A DNA stretch of 8,629 bases from NCBI GenBank assembly GCA_044338255.1, contig JBIILZ010000140.1, positions 1-8,629 of the forward strand, read 5' to 3'. A model generated the notes under the pieces. That model made no database searches, was not told the DNA's origin, and was given only the letters and a program-made list of their open reading frames with translations. Origin of the DNA: CAIUVD01 sp044338255. Its GTDB lineage: Bacteria > Planctomycetota > UBA11346. Position 1 is the stretch's first letter. Each line of letters begins with the position of its first letter. The translations under genes were made by a program, and so were the position numbers. Shown here piece after piece: positions 1 through 6,481 of the stretch.

Positions 1-5
1 GGGGT

Positions 6-65
6 TAGATCTGACGCGGAAAATGCCTCACCAGATTGGTGGGGCGGCAGAATGGGTAGATCTGA
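6..65. repeat. 9-bp direct repeat flanking a hairpin upstream of rfbF
   Basis: The sequence TAGATCTGA occurs at 6-14 and again at 57-65, a period of 51 bp, on either side of the hairpin at 25-45. Each copy contains the palindrome AGATCT, so the pair could be two copies of a protein-binding site or the scar of a small duplication. I know of no regulator that recognises this sequence. Chance is possible for a 9-mer pair in a short leader. Confidence 0.4.
25..45. other. strong hairpin upstream of rfbF
   Basis: Bases 25-33 (GCCTCACCA) pair with 37-45 (TGGTGGGGC). The stem is 9 bp with one T-G wobble and the loop is three bases (GAT). No T-run follows on the + strand, so it is not a typical terminator for upstream transcription. 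On the other strand it is followed by ATTTTCC, only a short T-run. It lies about 75 bp before the first gene of the operon and might act in the leader RNA, but no function can be assigned from the sequence alone. Confidence 0.45.
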
Positions 66-93
66 TGACATGGCATACACTTACGGCGATACG
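65..93 (+). promoter_or_regulatory. weak candidate sigma-70 promoter for rfbF
   Basis: ATGACA (65-70) and GATACG (88-93) are separated by 17 bp. The -35 matches the TTGACA consensus at five of six positions, but the -10 matches TATAAT at only three. Transcription would begin near base 100, giving a leader of about 20 nt before the chosen rfbF start. The operon may equally well be transcribed from a promoter left of the window. Confidence 0.2.
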
Positions 94-118
94 GTGGATG
101 CCAACTGCGTTTTTGAGG

Positions 119-892
119 ATGAAAGCAGTCATCCTCGCCGGCGGTATGGGCACGCGGATCAGCGAAGAATCGTCCGTGCGTCCCAAGCCGATGATCGAAA
201 TCGGGGGGAAGCCGATCCTTTGGCACATCTTGAAGGGATACGGACAGCATGGCATTACCGATTTCATCATTTGCTGCGGCTATAAGGGCTACGTCATCAA
301 GGAGTATTTCGCCAACTACTTCCTGCATATGTCTGATGTGACCTTTGATATGCAGAATAATCAGATGGAAGTCCATCAGCGTCACGCCGAGCCCTGGCGG
401 GTAACCTTGGTCGATACCGGTGAGCAGACCATGACCGGTGGGCGCATCCGTCGTATTCTGCCCTATGTCAAGGATGAGGAGGCATTCTGCCTGACTTACG
501 GCGATGGGGTGGGCGATGTCGATATCTCCGCCCTGGTCGCCTTCCATCGGGCGCAGAAGACCTTGTGCACGCTGACCGCGGTTCAGCCGCCGGGGCGTTT
601 CGGGGCCTTGGCGATCGATCAGCATCAGCGCATCGTCTCCTTCCAAGAGAAGCCGCAGGGCGATGGCAGCTGGATCAATGGCGGCTTCTTCGTCTGTTCT
701 CCGCAGGTCATCGGGCGCATTGCCGGGGATGGCACTATCTGGGAGCGCGAACCGATGGAATCACTGGCGCGTGACGGACAGATGAGCGCCTTCCACCATC
801 GGGGGTTCTGGCAGCCCATGGACACCCTGCGCGACAAGCTGTTGCTCGAGGACCTGTGGGCCAAGGACCAGGCTCCCTGGAAGGTCTGGTGA
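119..892 (+). CDS. rfbF: glucose-1-phosphate cytidylyltransferase RfbF
   Basis: This enzyme joins CTP and alpha-D-glucose-1-phosphate to give CDP-glucose and pyrophosphate, the entry step to CDP-dideoxy sugars, in the cytoplasm. The 257-residue length is the family norm. The N-terminus carries the nucleotidyltransferase signature (LAGGMGTR at 6-13, followed by RPKPMIEIGGKPILWH with likely catalytic Lys23). The metal-site motif TYGDGVGD contains Asp129. Family-typical blocks PPGRFGAL, INGGFFV, FWQPMDTLRDK and a closing APWKVW are all present. The frame is open back to the window start, with upstream in-frame ATGs at 23 and 98. I chose ATG 119 because family members begin at MKAVILAGG. The GAGG just before it touches the start codon, so the ribosome site is poor and ATG 98 remains possible. 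The stop overlaps the rfbG start by one base. Confidence 0.95.
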   Translation: MKAVILAGGMGTRISEESSVRPKPMIEIGGKPILWHILKGYGQHGITDFIICCGYKGYVIKEYFANYFLHMSDVTFDMQNNQMEVHQRHAEPWRVTLVDTGEQTMTGGRIRRILPYVKDEEAFCLTYGDGVGDVDISALVAFHRAQKTLCTLTAVQPPGRFGALAIDQHQRIVSFQEKPQGDGSWINGGFFVCSPQVIGRIAGDGTIWEREPMESLARDGQMSAFHHRGFWQPMDTLRDKLLLEDLWAKDQAPWKVW

Positions 893-1995
893 TGTTCGGC
901 GGCGTCTTCAAGGGCCGGCGGGTCCTGCTCACTGGCCACACCGGTTTCAAAGGTTCCTGGCTGAGCCAATGGCTCATCGAGCTGGGAGCCGAGGTCCATG
1001 GCCTGTCGTTGGCGCCCGATACCGCTCCGGCGCTGTTCGAGGTGCTCGGCTTGGAGCAGCGCCTGGCCTCGCACCGCCTCGCGGACGTGCGCGATATGGC
1101 GGCGGTGCAGGCGATATGCGTCGCCATACAGCCCGAGGTGGTCTTCCACATGGCGGCGCAGCCTTTGGTGCGCCTGTCCTATCGCGAGCCCGCCGCTACC
1201 TGGGCGACCAATGTCCAAGGTACCATCCATGTCCTGGAGGCGGTGCGTCGTCTCGCCTGTGTGCGTGCCTGCGTGGTGGTGACCTCTGATAAATGCTATG
1301 AGAACCGTGAGCAGCTGTGGGGGTATCGCGAAGCTGATGCGATGGGTGGCCATGACCCGTATTCGTCCTCGAAGGGCGCTGCGGAGATGGCCGTTGCCAG
1401 CTGGCGGCGGTCTTTCTTCCACGATCCGAGCGGTGCCCGGCTGGCATCGGGACGAGCCGGGAATGTCATAGGCGGCGGCGACTGGTCAGCGGACCGCATC
1501 GTCGTCGACTTCGTCCGCGCGATGGTCGCCGGACAGCCGCTGTCCCTGCGCAATCCCGGCGCGATCCGCCCATGGCAGCATGTGCTGGAGCCCCTCTCGG
1601 GCTACTTGCTGCTGGCCGCCAAGCTTTTGCAGGCAGAGGGCGCGGGCTTTGCCGAAGGTTGGAACTTTGGCCCCGGCGATGCCAATGTGGCCACGGTCAA
1701 GGAGCTTGCGGACCTCTTGGTGTGTGCGTGGGGCTCGGGCACGGTTGAGGCTCCACTGCAGATCGGGCAACCCCATGAAGCCCAACTGCTTAAGCTGGAT
1801 GTGAGCAAGGCCCGCGCCCTGCTGGGCTGGAAAGGCATCTGGGACGTGCGGCGGACGGTTGCCGAGACCGTTCACTGGTACAAGGCCCACCATCAGGGGA
1901 GCGAGGATCTGTCCGCCCTGACCCGTCGTCAAATCGCCGATTATGCCCATGATGCCCGCAGTGCTGGCATGGCCTGGGCTGGCGATGCCGGTTAG
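892..1995 (+). CDS. rfbG: CDP-glucose 4,6-dehydratase RfbG
   Basis: This extended short-chain dehydrogenase converts CDP-glucose to CDP-4-dehydro-6-deoxyglucose with tightly bound NAD+. The 367-residue product has the nucleotide-binding loop GHTGFKG at 15-21, HMAAQPLVRLSY from His86, the TSDK segment at 131-134 that is the dehydratase form of the catalytic Ser/Thr, and the Tyr157-x3-Lys161 pair in DPYSSSKG. The sugar-nucleotide half shows RAGNVIGGGDW, IRPWQHVLEPLSGYL and EGWNFGP, which separate this family from dTDP-glucose dehydratases. ATG 892 is used rather than the in-frame ATG 856. It overlaps the rfbF stop (TGATG), has GGAAGG at 879-884 seven bases upstream, and gives the normal N-terminus. 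The two genes are probably translationally coupled. It is followed by a 69-bp gap, the longest between intact genes here. Confidence 0.95.
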   Translation: MFGGVFKGRRVLLTGHTGFKGSWLSQWLIELGAEVHGLSLAPDTAPALFEVLGLEQRLASHRLADVRDMAAVQAICVAIQPEVVFHMAAQPLVRLSYREPAATWATNVQGTIHVLEAVRRLACVRACVVVTSDKCYENREQLWGYREADAMGGHDPYSSSKGAAEMAVASWRRSFFHDPSGARLASGRAGNVIGGGDWSADRIVVDFVRAMVAGQPLSLRNPGAIRPWQHVLEPLSGYLLLAAKLLQAEGAGFAEGWNFGPGDANVATVKELADLLVCAWGSGTVEAPLQIGQPHEAQLLKLDVSKARALLGWKGIWDVRRTVAETVHWYKAHHQGSEDLSALTRRQIADYAHDARSAGMAWAGDAG

Positions 1996-2064
1996 GGCTC
2001 TTTCGGGGGCCTTGGCGGTTTCCCTTCCCCGGGTTTTTAACCTGAACGAGATGCCGATATTTCC

Positions 2065-3444
2065 ATGACTGATCGCCTTGCACAACTCCGCGCCGAGATC
2101 CTCGTCAAGACCCGGGAGCTCATCAGCCTCCGTGAGGTTCCGCAGCCATTCATCCCCGGACAGACGACGGTCCCCTATGCCGGTCGCGTCTACGATGCCG
2201 ACGAGGTCGAGGCTGGCGTCGACAGCATGCTCGATTTCTGGCTGACCTTGGGCAAGCATGGTGATGCGTTCGAGAAGGAATTAGCAGCGCTCCTCGGGGT
2301 GCGTTCGTGCATCCTGACCAACAGCGGAAGTTCAGGCAACCTCCTGGCCTTCGCCGCGCTCACCAGTTACAAGCTCGGGGAGCGGCGGATCCGCCCAGGC
2401 GATGAAGTCATCACCGCCGCCGCCGGCTTCCCGACGACCGTGTCGCCGATCATCCAGAATGGCTGCATCCCGGTCTTCGTCGATGTCGATCCGAGCACCA
2501 TGGGGCCGCGTGTCGATCAGCTCGAGGAGGCCTATGTCCGCGGCCGGACCAAGGCGGTGATGATCGCCCACGCCCTCGGCAATCCATTCGATCTCGGTGA
2601 GATCACGCGATTTTGCCGCGACAAGGGGCTATGGCTGATCGAAGACAACTGCGATAGCCTCGGCAGCCGCTATGACGGCCAGCTGACCGGTACCTTTGGC
2701 GATCTTTCCACGCAGTCCTTCTACCCGCCGCATCACCTCACGCTCGGCGAGGGCGGCTCGATCAATGTCGTGCGTGATCCCAAGCTGCGGGTGATCGTCG
2801 AAAGTTACCGTGACTGGGGCCGCGACTGCTGGTGCCCCTCGGGCAAAGACGATACCTGCCGCAAGCGCTTCGAATGGCAGCTCGGCGAGCTGCCCAAGGG
2901 CTACGATCACAAGTACATCTACAGTCACATCGGCTGGAATCTCAAGCCACTCGATCCTCAGGCCGCCATCGGCCGTCAGCAGCTGAAGAAATTGCCGGGT
3001 TTCATCCAGGCGCGGCGGGACAATTGGGAAACTCTGCGGCGCGGTCTGAGCGGGCTCGAGGACCGTCTCGAATTCATGCTCCCGGCCCACGCCACCGCCT
3101 GGTCGCCGTCGGGTTTCTCTTGGCAGCCCGGCAAGCCGGTGGTCGAGCCGAGCTGGTTCGGCTTCATGATGCTGGTGAAGGGCGGCCCGCAGGCCCGCAC
3201 TGCCTTGGCCAGGGCCCTCGATACGGCCCGCATCGGCAATCGCATGTTCTTCGGCGGCAATCTCGTCCGCCAGCCGGCCTTCGTCCAGCTCAAGGCCGAC
3301 ACCGTGGGCAGCGGCTACCGGGTGATCGGCGACCTCGCGGGTGCCGATCGGGTCATGAACGAATCGTTGTTCGTCGGTACCTACCCCGGTCTGCGTCCAG
3401 AGCATATCGCGCACATTGTCGGCACCGTACGCGAGGCTTGCTGA
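2065..3444 (+). CDS. rfbH: CDP-4-dehydro-6-deoxyglucose 3-dehydrase (E1) RfbH
   Basis: This is a PMP- and [2Fe-2S]-dependent 3-dehydrase of the DegT/DnrJ/EryC1/StrS fold. It removes the C3 hydroxyl of CDP-4-keto-6-deoxyglucose and, with a separate reductase (E3), yields CDP-3,6-dideoxy-4-keto-glucose. The Schiff-base lysine of the aminotransferases is replaced by His: SFYPPHHLTLGEGG places His223 where the lysine would be, the hallmark of this branch. The cluster ligands are visible as Cys196, Cys255, Cys257 and Cys265. The last three have the expected C-x-C-x7-C spacing. The first interval is 58 residues, against 57 as I recall for the Yersinia enzyme. NSGSSGN (86-92) binds the cofactor phosphate. 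At 459 residues it is slightly longer than the usual ~437. No clear Shine-Dalgarno precedes ATG 2065. No E3 reductase gene is in the window. Confidence 0.95.
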   Translation: MTDRLAQLRAEILVKTRELISLREVPQPFIPGQTTVPYAGRVYDADEVEAGVDSMLDFWLTLGKHGDAFEKELAALLGVRSCILTNSGSSGNLLAFAALTSYKLGERRIRPGDEVITAAAGFPTTVSPIIQNGCIPVFVDVDPSTMGPRVDQLEEAYVRGRTKAVMIAHALGNPFDLGEITRFCRDKGLWLIEDNCDSLGSRYDGQLTGTFGDLSTQSFYPPHHLTLGEGGSINVVRDPKLRVIVESYRDWGRDCWCPSGKDDTCRKRFEWQLGELPKGYDHKYIYSHIGWNLKPLDPQAAIGRQQLKKLPGFIQARRDNWETLRRGLSGLEDRLEFMLPAHATAWSPSGFSWQPGKPVVEPSWFGFMMLVKGGPQARTALARALDTARIGNRMFFGGNLVRQPAFVQLKADTVGSGYRVIGDLAGADRVMNESLFVGTYPGLRPEHIAHIVGTVREAC

Positions 3445-3473
3445 GCGCATATGACTTCTTTCGCCCCCGCTCA

Positions 3474-3489
3474 CCCCGATCATTCGGGG
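3474..3489 (+). other. intercistronic hairpin between rfbH and the aldehyde dehydrogenase gene
   Basis: CCCCGA (3474-3479) pairs perfectly with TCGGGG (3484-3489) around the tetraloop TCAT, in the 57-bp gap after rfbH. No T-run follows, so it is not a standard Rho-independent terminator. It sits 12 bases before the next start codon and marks the border between the rfbFGH part and the aldolase/dehydrogenase part. A role in mRNA stability or partial attenuation is possible but not shown. Confidence 0.4.
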
Positions 3490-3501
3490 CAGTGAGATGC
3501 C

Positions 3502-4389
3502 ATGAGCAAGTATCCGATTGCGATCCTGGGATCAGGCAACATTGGCACTGATCTGCTGGTGAAATGCCAGCGTTCGGAAGTCTTGGAATGCGTGGCCTTC
3601 GTCGGCCGCAGCTTCACTTCCTCAGGGATGGTCAAGGCTCAATCCCTGGGCGTGACCTGTTCGGATCAGAGCATACACTACATCAGAAAGCATCAGTGCG
3701 ACATCAAGCTGGTGTTCGATGCAACTTCTGCCAAAGATCACCATGTTCACGCGCCAATCCTCAAAGGCCTGGGCATCACCGTCGTCGATCTGACGCCGGC
3801 GCACATCGGCCCGATGTGCGTTCCAGGAGTGAACATGAGCGCCTCGCTCGGCGAGGGAAACCTCAACATGGTCACCTGCGGTGGACAGGCCTCGATCCCC
3901 ATCGCCTACGCTATCGGTCAAACCCAGGGCGCGGTTGAATACATCGAGGTCGTCTCGAGCATCGCCTCGCGCAGCGCCGGCCCGGCGACCCGTGCCAACC
4001 TTGACGAATACATTGCTACCACCGAGGCCGGTATCCGGCTGTTCTCGGGGGCGGCCAACGCCAAGGCGATCCTCAACCTCAATCCGGGGGTCCCCTGTAT
4101 CGACATGCAGACGACGATCTTCGCCAAGGTCGCCCGGCCGGATCTGGTCGCTCTCCAGAGGGCTGTGACAGAGATGGTGGTGCGCATAGCAGCATATGTT
4201 CCCGGTTATCAGCTGCTGATGGCTCCGCGACTGGACGACGGGCGCCTGGTGGTCATGGTCAAGGTCCGCGGGCTGGGCGACTATCTGCCTGAATGCGCGG
4301 GGAACCTCGACATCATCAATTGCGCGGCGATCGCCATTGCCGAAGAGCACGCACGCCACTATCGGCATCGGCAAGGAGCCACCCCATGA
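3502..4389 (+). CDS. acetaldehyde dehydrogenase (acylating), MhpF/DmpF/BphJ family
   Basis: Family members interconvert acetaldehyde + CoA + NAD+ and acetyl-CoA + NADH, in a complex with a 4-hydroxy-2-oxoacid aldolase that channels the aldehyde. The 295 residues show an N-terminal NAD-binding loop (ILGSGNIGTDLL from 8). LTPAHIGPMCVPGVN precedes the catalytic-cysteine block MVTCGGQASIP with Cys126. SIASRSAGPATRANLDEY and the C-terminal GNLDIINCAAIAIAE are also family-typical. It is 10-20 residues shorter than the usual 307-316. GTGAG before ATG 3502 is a modest ribosome site. Its stop overlaps the aldolase start by 4 bp (ATGA). Gene order and overlap match the catabolic pairs, but no ring-cleavage, hydrolase or hydratase gene is nearby. 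Here it may run in reverse, supplying acetaldehyde from acetyl-CoA (inference). Confidence 0.92.
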   Translation: MSKYPIAILGSGNIGTDLLVKCQRSEVLECVAFVGRSFTSSGMVKAQSLGVTCSDQSIHYIRKHQCDIKLVFDATSAKDHHVHAPILKGLGITVVDLTPAHIGPMCVPGVNMSASLGEGNLNMVTCGGQASIPIAYAIGQTQGAVEYIEVVSSIASRSAGPATRANLDEYIATTEAGIRLFSGAANAKAILNLNPGVPCIDMQTTIFAKVARPDLVALQRAVTEMVVRIAAYVPGYQLLMAPRLDDGRLVVMVKVRGLGDYLPECAGNLDIINCAAIAIAEEHARHYRHRQGATP

Positions 4390-5417
4390 CCGAGCGTATC
4401 CTCATCTGCGATCCCAGTCTGCGGGATGGCAACCATGCCGTCGCGCATCAGCTCAGCCACGAACAGGTGCGCGCTTATTGCCTAGCTGCGGATCGGGCCG
4501 GGATCCCCATCGTCGAAGTCGGCCATGGCAATGGTCTGGGGGCATCATCGCTGCAGGTCGGTCTGGCGAAGACCGCGGATGCGGTGATGTTGAAAACTGC
4601 CCGCGAGGCATTGCGTAACAGCAAGCTCGGCATTCACGTGATTCCGGGTTTCGCGACCATCGAACGCGACCTCAAGCCGGCCATCGACTATGGCGTGGAT
4701 GTGTTCCGCATCGCCTCCCATTGCACCGAGGCCGATATCACCGAGCGCCATATCCGTTTCTGCCGCAACCAGGGCAAGACGGTTTTTGGCGTCTTGATGA
4801 TGTCGCACATGGCCGATGTCCCCACGCTCTGCGATGAGGCGCGCAAGATGGAAGGGTACGGTGCCGAAGCGATCATCATCATGGACTCCTCGGGCACCTA
4901 TCTGCCTGAAGATGTCAGCGAACGAATAGGAGCCCTGCGTGCCGGGCTGAGTGTACCTGTCGGTTTCCATGGTCATAATAATCTGGGCATGGCGGTGGCC
5001 AATTCAGTGGCGGCGGTCCGTGCTGGCGCCTCCATATTGGATGCCTGCGCGCGTGGTTTTGGCGCAGGTGCCGGCAATACCCAGATCGAGGCCTTGGTGG
5101 CGGTGCTCGAACGGATGGGCATTCCGACCGGCATCGACCTCTATGCCCTGCTCGATGCCGCTGACCTTGCCGAAGCGCAGTTGATGAAGGAGGTGCCGGC
5201 GATCAGATCGCTCAGCATCGTCAGTGGCTTGTCCGGGGTCTTCTCGGGCTTCGTCAAGCCAGTGCAGCGCATTGCTGCCGAAACCGGCGTCGACGCCCGT
5301 GACATCTTCTTCGAGCTCGGGCGGCGCAAGGTCGTAGCCGGCCAGGAGGATCTCATCCTGGAGGTGGCCCAAGAGCTGGCCTGTCATCAGCGCGCCGCAA
5401 GCGGAGTCAGGAGATGA
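4386..5417 (+). CDS. 4-hydroxy-2-oxovalerate aldolase-like class II pyruvate aldolase (MhpE/DmpG/BphI family)
   Basis: Family members reversibly cleave 4-hydroxy-2-oxopentanoate to pyruvate and acetaldehyde using a divalent metal, commonly Mn2+. The 343 residues start with DPSLRDGNHAVAHQ, carrying the conserved Arg13, the metal ligand Asp14 and catalytic His17. GFHGHNNLGMAVANS gives the other metal ligands His195 and His197. GFGAGAGNTQIEALVA and ELGRRKVVAGQEDLI are also family-like. The segment that reads GVYSSF in catabolic members is GVFSGF here (Phe286), and the following RHAE is replaced by KPVQ. ATG 4386 is preferred over the in-frame ATG 4293: it has AAGGAG at 4373-4378, seven bases upstream, and a 4-bp overlap with the dehydrogenase gene. 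It likely forms a channeling complex with that enzyme. In a sugar operon the synthetic direction, making a 2-oxo acid, seems likely (inference). Confidence 0.9.
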   Translation: MTERILICDPSLRDGNHAVAHQLSHEQVRAYCLAADRAGIPIVEVGHGNGLGASSLQVGLAKTADAVMLKTAREALRNSKLGIHVIPGFATIERDLKPAIDYGVDVFRIASHCTEADITERHIRFCRNQGKTVFGVLMMSHMADVPTLCDEARKMEGYGAEAIIIMDSSGTYLPEDVSERIGALRAGLSVPVGFHGHNNLGMAVANSVAAVRAGASILDACARGFGAGAGNTQIEALVAVLERMGIPTGIDLYALLDAADLAEAQLMKEVPAIRSLSIVSGLSGVFSGFVKPVQRIAAETGVDARDIFFELGRRKVVAGQEDLILEVAQELACHQRAASGVRR

Positions 5418-6448
5418 AAAGCACGCGGGCGCAGATTGTCAGCGGCGATTGCGAACGGGTCTATGCAAGCGCCGGCCAATCACTGCAGGGCCTGGCCGGG
5501 GCCTCGATCACGGTCACCGGCGGTACCGGCTTCATGGGTGCGTGGATCCTCGAGCTGATCGCACACCTCAATGCCCGTCAGGGCATGGGCATCACGGTGA
5601 CGGCGCTGGTCCGGGACAGCGAACGGTTGATCGCCGCCATGCCGCACATCGCTCATTTGCCGTGGCTTTGCCTGCAGCGCAACGACGTGCGTACCCTCGG
5701 CGAAATGCCGAAGAATACTTCGCATATCATCCATGCGGCCGGGGATCCAGATTCACGCAGCCATGCGTCGCGACCGGTGGAGACCATGCGGGTGATCGCT
5801 GAAGGGGCTGCGGCGGTGATCGCCGCCGCTCAGCGTCTCGGCCATCTGCGGCAGATCCTCAATGTCAGTTCGGGGAATATCCCCCATACCGGAACGGCTC
5901 TGCCGGGTGATCTGGCACGCACGGTCAGCGCCCCGTATGTCGAAGCCAAACGCTATGCGGAGACGCTTTTCCAGGCCGCCCGTAGTGAATTGCGTCTGCC
6001 GGTGGTGCAGGTTCGCCCGTACAGCTTTCTCGGCCCCTATCAGCAGGCGGATGCACCGTGGGCGGCGAATGCATTTCTGCGTGATGCCATGTGCGGACGG
6101 GCGATCCGCATCCTCGGAGATGGTGAAAGTATCCGTACGGTCATGTATGGGGCCGACCTAGCGATGTGGATGCTGGTGATGTTGGAGAAAGGCCGGGATG
6201 GGATGACCTATAGCGTCGGCGCGGATACCGGTCACAGCATGAAGTCCATTGCCCAAGCGGTCGCCGACCAGTTTCATCCCCGGCCGGCAATCCTCCTCAA
6301 TTGCGCTCTCGCCGGTGCACCCGCGAAGACCTGCTATGTGCCAGATCTTTCGGCGGTGCGTCAGGCGCTCAACCTGCGGACCTATACTGATCTGGCCACC
6401 GCCGTGGCCCATTACCAGTCGTGGCTTGAAGCCCCGGCGGACGCCTGA
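5414..6448 (+). CDS. NAD(P)-dependent epimerase/dehydratase (extended SDR)
   Basis: This 344-residue protein is an extended short-chain dehydrogenase acting on a nucleotide sugar. It has the dinucleotide loop GGTGFMG at 36-42, HAAG after the fourth strand, VSSGN with the catalytic Ser at 152/153, and Tyr175-x3-Lys179 in YVEAK. RPYSFLGPYQ and ILGDGESIRTVMYGADLA are typical of the sugar-binding half. About 30 extra residues precede the Rossmann core. ATG 5414 overlaps the aldolase stop (ATGA) and has GGAG at 5403-5406 seven bases upstream, so the two genes are probably coupled. The position between the aldolase and the TPP enzyme suggests that it reduces or epimerises the CDP-sugar intermediate. 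It could be the reductase of the C4 branch carbonyl, or a 4-ketoreductase like abequose synthase. The exact reaction cannot be decided from motifs. Confidence 0.85.
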   Translation: MKSTRAQIVSGDCERVYASAGQSLQGLAGASITVTGGTGFMGAWILELIAHLNARQGMGITVTALVRDSERLIAAMPHIAHLPWLCLQRNDVRTLGEMPKNTSHIIHAAGDPDSRSHASRPVETMRVIAEGAAAVIAAAQRLGHLRQILNVSSGNIPHTGTALPGDLARTVSAPYVEAKRYAETLFQAARSELRLPVVQVRPYSFLGPYQQADAPWAANAFLRDAMCGRAIRILGDGESIRTVMYGADLAMWMLVMLEKGRDGMTYSVGADTGHSMKSIAQAVADQFHPRPAILLNCALAGAPAKTCYVPDLSAVRQALNLRTYTDLATAVAHYQSWLEAPADA

Positions 6449-6481
6449 CGGCCCCGTCGATCGATCAATCCGAGTGAACCT

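Noticed and set aside
43..54. Possible ops/JUMPStart element (GGCGGCAGAATG resembling GGCGGTAGCGTG) before the operon
   Set aside because: It matches at 9 of 12 positions but has C in place of the T that I recall as critical for RfaH recruitment, and the rest of the JUMPStart consensus is not recognisable.
625..1422. 265-codon open frame on the minus strand, and similar long frames at 1486-2259 and 2629-3483
   Set aside because: These are shadows of rfbF, rfbG and rfbH, whose sense-strand proteins match their families from end to end.
1997..2040. Rho-independent terminator after rfbG (GGCTC...GGGCC stem, later GGGTTTTTAA)
   Set aside because: The stem is only 5 bp with a wobble pair, the T-run is about 30 bases away from it, and transcription must continue for rfbH to be made with rfbFG.
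2832..3551. 239-codon + strand frame spanning the end of rfbH into the next gene
   Set aside because: It is out of frame with two well-supported genes, and its composition, rich in Arg, Gly, Pro and His, is typical of an alternate frame.
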